Shown here in pieces: positions 51,493 to 56,422 of a stretch of 56,422 nt of DNA. The DNA is from Bythopirellula sp. Its GTDB lineage: Bacteria > Planctomycetota > Planctomycetia > Pirellulales > Lacipirellulaceae. Below the pieces are notes generated by a model. The model did no database searches and was not told the origin of the DNA. It saw nothing but the letters and a program-made list of their open reading frames with translations. The stretch spans positions 1-56,422 of the forward strand of contig JANQQA010000022.1 in the NCBI GenBank assembly GCA_028285205.1. The letters are read 5' to 3'. Made by a program: the position numbers and the translations under genes. How positions within the stretch are numbered: position 1 is the stretch's first letter; every line of letters starts with the position of its first letter.

Positions 51493-53079
51493 ATGTACCG
51501 ATCCATACCAGCATTTCTCGAGCGCACGGCTGCTCGGCTTTCCAACAAGGACGCCATAGTCTCGCGGACCGGGTCAATATCCTTTCAAGACTTACGGCAG
51601 CAAGCAGTGGCTACTGCCGGTGCGCTTCGGGAAATCGGCATCAAACCCGGCGACCGAGTCGGGATATGCATGGAGAAATCGATAGACCAAGCGTGCGTGG
51701 TACTGGGAATTCTGTACGCCAACGCCGTAGTCGTGCCAATACTTCCGCGCCTAAAGAAGGCCAACATCGAACACATAATCGAAAACTCTGGCATGGCCGG
51801 CCTGGTCACCGACGCCTCGCGCGTGGATGAGGTTCAGGATTTTGCAGACCAAACGAAGTTAATCGTCGGGCAGGGAGAGATAGAAGATCGATGGCCGAAT
51901 ATTGCCTACATGCGGCGGCATATCAGATCTAGGCTGTTCTTCGATCGCATTGGAAATGACAACGCGGCGGTCATTTATTCATCGGGATCCACCGGAAGGC
52001 CGAAGGGTATTCTGATTTCGCATCGCAACCTAGCGGATGGCGCCGAAATCGTAGCCTCCTACTTGGCGACTACCGAGCACGACAAGATCTGCTGCATCCT
52101 TTCCTTCAATTTCGACTACGGACTGAACCAGATTTGGCAATCGGTGCTGACTGGAGCGACTCTGTATTTGCACGACCTAGCGTTACCCAATGACCTGTTT
52201 ACGCTGCTTGCAGAAGAACGCATCACCGCATTGCCCGTAATGCCCGTGATAATCACTCAGATGTTTGTTCCGAACCTTTACACGCCAAACCCGGACCATG
52301 AGTTCTCTCATTTGCGATATGTATGCTCTACCGGAGGGCGGCTTTCGGACAAGATGATCACCAACCTGCGGAGGACATTTCCGCAGACGCAGGTGTTTTC
52401 GATGTTCGGACTGACGGAAGCGTTCCGGTCAGCCTACTTGGACCCAGCGGTGATTGACTCACACCCCACGTCTTTTGGAAAGGCCATCCCGGATACTGAG
52501 CTGCTCGTCCTACGTCCTGATGGCGAAGAGTGCGCACCACACGAAGTCGGCGAACTCGTGCAGCGCGGAGCAACGGTAGCTAAAGGGTATTGGCGCGACC
52601 CGACCAACACAGCGAAAGTGTTCCGCACCCACCCCCGGTATCCCGGCGAGACTCTCGTGTATAGCGGAGATAACGTCAAGAAAGATGACGAGGGCTATTT
52701 ATACTTTATCTCGCGCCGAGACGAGATGATAAAGACGCGTGGCTTCCGTGTCAGTCCAACCGAAGTTGAGCTAGAGGTCGTGAAGCATCCGAATATCCAG
52801 GCGGCGGTTGCGTTTGGAGCGGTAAACCTCGACGTTGGCGAAGACATCGTGTGCTCGTACACGACAGTCGATGGGGCGCCGCTGGGCGAGCCACAGCTGA
52901 AACAGTACCTGAAGGGCCTATTGCCGCGGCACATGGTCCCAGCCTTTTTGGTGCACCTGGAGTCCTTCCCAATCACGGGTAGCGGCGGCAAGATCGACCG
53001 GCGGACGGTGATCGACGACACCAGAGCTAAACTCGGCCTCGAGAAGCAATCAGAGCAATCAGCGGGTCATGCCTCTTGA
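51493..53079 (+). CDS. AMP-forming acyl/aminoacyl ligase, exosortase-A type (ANL superfamily)
   Basis: 528 residues; GGAG is eight bases upstream of ATG. The P-loop is VIYSSGSTGRPKGILISHRN, the acceptor signature MFGLTEAFRSAYLDP, the Asp of the A7 motif YSGDNVKKDDEGYLYF, and the C-terminal catalytic lysine is in SGGKIDRR. The family adenylates a carboxylate and then loads it to a thiol. The FNFDYGLNQIWQSVLTGATLYLHDL block is typical of the exosortase-A-associated clade. Its acceptor is probably the ACP at 51163. Substrate cannot be told from sequence, but the following glutamate mutase suggests 3-methylaspartate. Confidence 0.92.
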   Translation: MYRSIPAFLERTAARLSNKDAIVSRTGSISFQDLRQQAVATAGALREIGIKPGDRVGICMEKSIDQACVVLGILYANAVVVPILPRLKKANIEHIIENSGMAGLVTDASRVDEVQDFADQTKLIVGQGEIEDRWPNIAYMRRHIRSRLFFDRIGNDNAAVIYSSGSTGRPKGILISHRNLADGAEIVASYLATTEHDKICCILSFNFDYGLNQIWQSVLTGATLYLHDLALPNDLFTLLAEERITALPVMPVIITQMFVPNLYTPNPDHEFSHLRYVCSTGGRLSDKMITNLRRTFPQTQVFSMFGLTEAFRSAYLDPAVIDSHPTSFGKAIPDTELLVLRPDGEECAPHEVGELVQRGATVAKGYWRDPTNTAKVFRTHPRYPGETLVYSGDNVKKDDEGYLYFISRRDEMIKTRGFRVSPTEVELEVVKHPNIQAAVAFGAVNLDVGEDIVCSYTTVDGAPLGEPQLKQYLKGLLPRHMVPAFLVHLESFPITGSGGKIDRRTVIDDTRAKLGLEKQSEQSAGHAS

Positions 53080-53116
53080 ACGAGAGAGCTGGGAGCTCCT
53101 CTGAGAGAGTCATCCA

Positions 53117-53536
53117 ATGACCAAAGGCCGCATTGTGATTGGGGTTATCGGCGACGATATTCACGTTGTGGGGAACCGAATCATGCAGCTCGCTCTAGAG
53201 GAGAGCGGCTACCAAGTTTTCAACCTCAGAACCCGAAATCGACCCAACCACTTCTCTCAGGCAGCCCTTGAGACAAACGCGGATGCTGTCTTCGTATCTT
53301 CTCTCAATGGCGAAGGCGAATACTGGTGCGCAGATTTTCGCCGCCATTTTTTCGAAGACCACAGATACGATCTCTTGCTCTACGTCGGCGGAAACCTGGT
53401 AGTGGGCCGCCGAGACGAAGCGGAAGTCGTCGCGACCTTTCGCGGCTACGGATTTGACAGGGTCTATCATCAGATAAACGATATCGGCGTGGCTATAATG
53501 GACCTCGACCGAGACCTCGGCCATGGCCTTCCCTAG
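53117..53536 (+). CDS. glmS: Glutamate mutase, cobalamin-binding S subunit
   Basis: 139 residues, near the 137 of the clostridial subunit. The B12 binding motif D-x-H-x2-G is in GDDIHVVGNRI (D14, H16, G19), with H16 expected to ligate the cobalt as in the known enzyme. The later FVSSLNGEGEYWCADF and LLLYVGGNLVVG segments match the second and third parts of the B12 fold. With GlmE it forms an adenosylcobalamin-dependent mutase that interconverts L-glutamate and (2S,3S)-3-methylaspartate. It lies 37 bases past the ligase gene and overlaps glmE by 14 bases. The name here means the mutase subunit, not glucosamine synthase. Confidence 0.93.
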   Translation: MTKGRIVIGVIGDDIHVVGNRIMQLALEESGYQVFNLRTRNRPNHFSQAALETNADAVFVSSLNGEGEYWCADFRRHFFEDHRYDLLLYVGGNLVVGRRDEAEVVATFRGYGFDRVYHQINDIGVAIMDLDRDLGHGLP

Positions 53537-54938
53537 CAGCCAGGCCAAAATCGAATCCGTCGAGGCGCACCGAGGTCTCGTTCTATCGCATCCTCTCGCA
53601 CAGGCGATCGATGTTGAGGAGGTACGCAGCTTTCTGTCGGACATGCCGCACGCACGATTCGCATCGCTCGCCTTCCAGAACAGGCTCAGTTCGCCGTACA
53701 TCCAACCGCGCGGTGGCTTCCCACGAATCGATGACCAGCGTCGTTTGACCGAAATGCTGAGCGAGGCAGGCGCTGACTTCATCCCGCTGACAATCGACAG
53801 CTACACGAGGCACAACCAGTACGAAACCGCCGCTGAACTGCTAGAACGAACTGAGGATGAAGAAAAGGACTATCTCAACGGATATCCTTTGTTGTGCCAC
53901 GGGCATCTGCTGACGCGCGACTTGTATAGAGGCATCGACAAGCCCATCAGCCTGCGCCATGGAACACCCGACGCTCGGCTGCTCGTCGAGACTGCGATAG
54001 CCTCCGGCATTACCGATATCGAAGGCGGCGGCATCTGCTACTGCATTCCGTATTCCGAGAATTTCCCGCTAGACCGTGCACTCTTATACTGGCAGTACGT
54101 GGACCGCATATGCGCATGGTATTCGACGCCTGATCGGCCGATACACCGCGAGAGCTTTGGTCCCCTGACTGCCACCATGGTGCCACCGTGCATGGTTATC
54201 GTCATTCAGGTGGTCGAAGCCCTACTTGCTGCCGAACAAGGGGTAGAGAACTTCACAGTTAGCTACGGACAGACAGGATCGCTGGTTCAAGATTTGGCAA
54301 CCGCAAGGGTACTTCGGCAGGTCGCTCGAGGAATGCTGGACAAGTTCGGATTCGAAGACGTCAACGCGTACCTAGCCTACCACCAGTGGATGGGGCAGTT
54401 TCCGAGTGAACGGCCGCTGGCGGAAGCTCTAATCACAGCCTCAGCGCTTGTCGCTCAACAGGTTGGCGCAGACAAGATTGTAGTTAAGACGGCAGACGAA
54501 GCGCTCGGCATACCCACAGCGGAAGTCAACGCGATGGCGACTCGGGTCGTTCGATATGTATTTGACGTTTTCAAGATCGAAGACACTCTAGATTCCCACT
54601 CTATCGATGACGAAGCTGATCTTATCCGGCTCGAGGTAGAAGGAATTCTCGATCGCATCCTCGATTTACCCGGAGCTACTTTTTGGCAAAGCGTGTTTCG
54701 CGCATTTCAGCTCGGGTTCATCGACGTACCTTTCTCTCCGCATTGTGACAATGCCAACCGGCTTACTACCCTGCGGGACAACAACGGGTCCATCCGGATT
54801 CTCGATCCCGGAGACGTGCCGATCTGCGAAGAGGCCATGGCGCGCGAGAAGTCCGGGCTCGGCTCGAGATCCAGCCGTCCATCGCGAGACTACGAAGCGA
54901 TGCTGGCTGACATCAGCTTAATGGCCCGGGGTTTGTGA
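53523..54938 (+). CDS. glmE: Glutamate mutase, catalytic E subunit
   Basis: 471 residues, close to the clostridial length of about 483. The TIM-barrel positions known to bind substrate are conserved: R63 in PRGGFPRID, R96 in DSYTRHNQY, R145 in SLRHGTPDAR, E167 and Y173/Y177 in EGGGICYCIPY. GPLTATMVPPCM and VSYGQTGSLVQDLATA are further hallmarks. With the B12 subunit it makes 3-methylaspartate from glutamate. It overlaps glmS by 14 bases and glmL by four (GTGA). In fermenting Clostridia the mutase feeds glutamate breakdown; no methylaspartase gene is seen here, so a biosynthetic use is more likely. Confidence 0.94.
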   Translation: MAFPSSQAKIESVEAHRGLVLSHPLAQAIDVEEVRSFLSDMPHARFASLAFQNRLSSPYIQPRGGFPRIDDQRRLTEMLSEAGADFIPLTIDSYTRHNQYETAAELLERTEDEEKDYLNGYPLLCHGHLLTRDLYRGIDKPISLRHGTPDARLLVETAIASGITDIEGGGICYCIPYSENFPLDRALLYWQYVDRICAWYSTPDRPIHRESFGPLTATMVPPCMVIVIQVVEALLAAEQGVENFTVSYGQTGSLVQDLATARVLRQVARGMLDKFGFEDVNAYLAYHQWMGQFPSERPLAEALITASALVAQQVGADKIVVKTADEALGIPTAEVNAMATRVVRYVFDVFKIEDTLDSHSIDDEADLIRLEVEGILDRILDLPGATFWQSVFRAFQLGFIDVPFSPHCDNANRLTTLRDNNGSIRILDPGDVPICEEAMAREKSGLGSRSSRPSRDYEAMLADISLMARGL

Positions 54939-56221
54939 GCGCACCTGGTTTGAGGGAGCTGAGCGTATCCGCGGGCGGGAAACTTGCCGTCGACATCGGC
55001 TCGACGGTTATAAAGGTGGCCGAACTCTCTCCTGATGGAGGAGTTTCTACACAGCATTTCTTTCCCCGCGATCACGCTCTGTCGATTTCTGAGCAGCTAA
55101 CGCAGCTACTCGGCAAACCGTCGTCATCGACTGACGCATACACCGTGTCGATTTGCTCCTCGGCCAATGGCGGCCTCAGGGTTGGCATCATTTGCTTGAC
55201 CAGCCGATACAGCGGCACGGTTCTCAGAAACCAGTCTTTGCTGGCCGGTGCGAATCCGGTTTTCGTCTGTACTTATGCAGAACTCAAGCGGGACCTACCT
55301 CCTGTCGACGTTCTGCTTGTCGGAGGCGGCATCGACTGTTCAGATCCCGGGCCTATCGAACGACTTATGGCCGACTTCAAACCCGAGGACTTCCGTTTCG
55401 GATCATTAATCTTCGTGGGAAACCGCCACCTCTCAAACCTCATGCGTTCACTTGCTCCGTCCGCGACGGTTGTGAGCAATCCGATGGCCTCGACATTGAC
55501 CGGCGCAAGCGACAGCGTGTTCGAGTTGCTCCGAAACGCTTATCTCGAGGACATTGTCCATAAGGAAGGTGTTTCGGATCTTAAACCCCTCTTTAGGTGC
55601 AGTGTTCGCCCCACTCCCGAGGTGGTAAACCTGGGGTTTCAACGGATCGTCTCGAACCGCAGCCGCGTTCCAGTTTCCGGGGCCGCGATCCTCATTGATA
55701 TCGGCGGTGCGACAACTGACCTACACTACACCACGGAGATAATCTCTGACGAAAGCGTGAATCGTCCCCCGTTTGCCGCATCGGTGGGCCGATACGTGTT
55801 TACTGATCTTGGCATTGTTGCGTCTCGCGATAGCACAATGGTGCGGCTGCGAACACATTTCCGCTGTTATGAGTTGCTGACGCTCGTGGTTGATGAAAAG
55901 GTCGATGACGTTTATCGGCAGCTGCGCGAAGGCGAGTGGACCGCGCCTCCGGCGATCCTCGCCTATGCTTGTCTGTTTCTCGCGCTCGAGCGATTCGCGC
56001 GGGGCGACGGTCCCGGGCTTCCCAGTGCGCGGCTAGAAAAAGTCTCGATGTTTCTGCTCACAGGAGGAGCCGCTCAAATGCTCTCAGAGAAGCGGATCGC
56101 ACAAGTCGTTGGCCTCCTATCGCGAAACACAGTCCCGCCTGCTGCTATCGGTATCGACCGTGATTACCGTATATGGATAGACGGAATCGAGCCGGTAGAC
56201 AGCGCGAGTCAGCCGCGATGA
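54935..56221 (+). CDS. glmL: GlmL/MutL-type reactivating protein for glutamate mutase
   Basis: 428 residues from GTG 54935 inside the GTGA overlap with glmE. LAVDIGSTVIKVAEL is the ATPase phosphate-1 motif of the actin/Hsp70-like fold, and AAILIDIGGATTDLHY is the second phosphate motif. LVGGGIDCSD and LLTGGAAQML fit adenosine-type motifs. MutL proteins are chaperone-like reactivases linked to the glutamate mutase subunits, exchanging inactivated cobalamin for adenosylcobalamin. Its presence argues that the cell maintains an active B12 mutase. The gene ends 77 bases before the decarboxylase. Confidence 0.92.
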   Translation: MSAPGLRELSVSAGGKLAVDIGSTVIKVAELSPDGGVSTQHFFPRDHALSISEQLTQLLGKPSSSTDAYTVSICSSANGGLRVGIICLTSRYSGTVLRNQSLLAGANPVFVCTYAELKRDLPPVDVLLVGGGIDCSDPGPIERLMADFKPEDFRFGSLIFVGNRHLSNLMRSLAPSATVVSNPMASTLTGASDSVFELLRNAYLEDIVHKEGVSDLKPLFRCSVRPTPEVVNLGFQRIVSNRSRVPVSGAAILIDIGGATTDLHYTTEIISDESVNRPPFAASVGRYVFTDLGIVASRDSTMVRLRTHFRCYELLTLVVDEKVDDVYRQLREGEWTAPPAILAYACLFLALERFARGDGPGLPSARLEKVSMFLLTGGAAQMLSEKRIAQVVGLLSRNTVPPAAIGIDRDYRIWIDGIEPVDSASQPR

Positions 56222-56298
56222 GTGAAGTGCGGGCACAACCTCGCTGCACCGAGGTCATGCATCTACCGCATCGCACAATGAGATAGAGGGACCTCGAC

Positions 56299-56422
56299 AT
56301 GCCTAAGTCAGACGAACTTCATCAGCGTTTCTCTGTGGAATTGCTGCAGAACACAGCCACGCGCTTCGGTACGCCGTTTTTTCTCTACGACATCGATACG
56401 TTCCGAAGCCAGGTGAATCTGG
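56299..56422 (+). CDS. Fold-III PLP-dependent decarboxylase (N-terminal part only)
   Basis: Only 41 codons are inside the window. The segment TRFGTPFFLYDIDTFRSQV is the N-terminal block of alanine-racemase-fold decarboxylases (DAP/ornithine type; FGTPxxxYD). PLP-lysine and the substrate motifs lie beyond the window. In exosortase-A loci a PLP decarboxylase follows the AMP-forming ligase; here the mutase genes are in between. The ATG at 56299 starts a frame that stays open to the end. The family is likely and the exact subgroup is unproved. Confidence 0.75.
   Translation, partial: MPKSDELHQRFSVELLQNTATRFGTPFFLYDIDTFRSQVNL

Noticed and set aside
53117..53536. GlmS as glucosamine-6-phosphate synthase
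   Set aside because: The sequence is a B12-binding domain with D-x-H-x2-G, not a glutamine amidotransferase; only the symbol is shared.

Overview
The window looks like a chromosomal segment of a gammaproteobacterium. It carries a GlrR-type regulator, a bfd-bfr pair behind a Fur-box promoter, and gltX next to tRNA-Ala and tRNA-Glu. Two DUF6152-like and exosortase-A (PEP-CTERM) marker families point to an environmental, biofilm- or floc-forming lineage. I cannot name the genus. Most of the window is one large exopolysaccharide (EPS) locus with a few housekeeping genes embedded in it.

Layout: (1) 1-3.0 kb: the end of a GlrR-type sigma-54 activator and two coupled exported proteins. (2) 3.25-5.75 kb: a PrsR-type PEP-CTERM response regulator translationally coupled to an L-2-hydroxyglutarate-oxidase-like flavoprotein. 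(3) 5.9-6.9 kb: iron-storage genes bfd and bfr. (4) 7.0-10.1 kb: an HPr-rel-A module (Tat-signal protein, PqqD-like chaperone, HprK-like kinase, nucleotidyltransferase). (5) 10.4-12.5 kb: a membrane sulfatase/phosphoglycerol-transferase-like protein. (6) 12.9-17.6 kb: a plus-strand cassette of carbamoyltransferase, SxtJ-like protein, DUF5989-like protein, M28-like peptidase and GT2. (7) 17.65-26.07 kb: a seven-gene minus-strand nucleotide-sugar operon (rfbF, SGNH protein, flippase, SDR decarboxylase/epimerase, UDP-glucose dehydrogenase, C-methyltransferase, class IV aminotransferase), followed by an 863-base gene-free gap. (8) 26.9-30.9 kb: a putative Fe/2OG oxygenase, a sugar nucleotidyltransferase, two tRNAs and gltX. 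(9) 31.4-39.1 kb: two class-I cyclic-di-GMP (GEMM-I) riboswitches, each behind a near-identical extended -10 promoter. One leads a lipoprotein and the other a secreted beta-helix plus kelch pair. A GT4 and a second SGNH protein lie between them. (10) 39.1 kb to the end: exosortase-A-associated EPS genes (asparagine-synthase-like protein, two acyl carrier proteins, two alpha/beta hydrolases, glycosyltransferases, deacetylase, O-ligase, GNAT, AMP-forming ligase).

The most striking feature is at the right end. A complete adenosylcobalamin-dependent glutamate mutase (GlmS, GlmE and the reactivase GlmL) is inserted between the ACP/AMP-forming ligase pair and the start of a fold-III PLP decarboxylase. 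This gene set matches the logic by which beta-amino-acid starter units are made for macrolactams such as vicenistatin (glutamate to 3-methylaspartate, ACP loading, decarboxylation to 3-aminoisobutyryl-ACP), and resembles the butirosin BtrI/BtrJ/BtrK logic. Here it sits in an exopolysaccharide locus, which suggests a beta-amino-acyl decoration of a surface polysaccharide. Regulation by PrsR with sigma-54, and by c-di-GMP, fits a biofilm polysaccharide. The exosortase, the PEP-CTERM substrates and the core Wzx/Wzy/Wzc-type export genes other than one flippase are not visible in this window.
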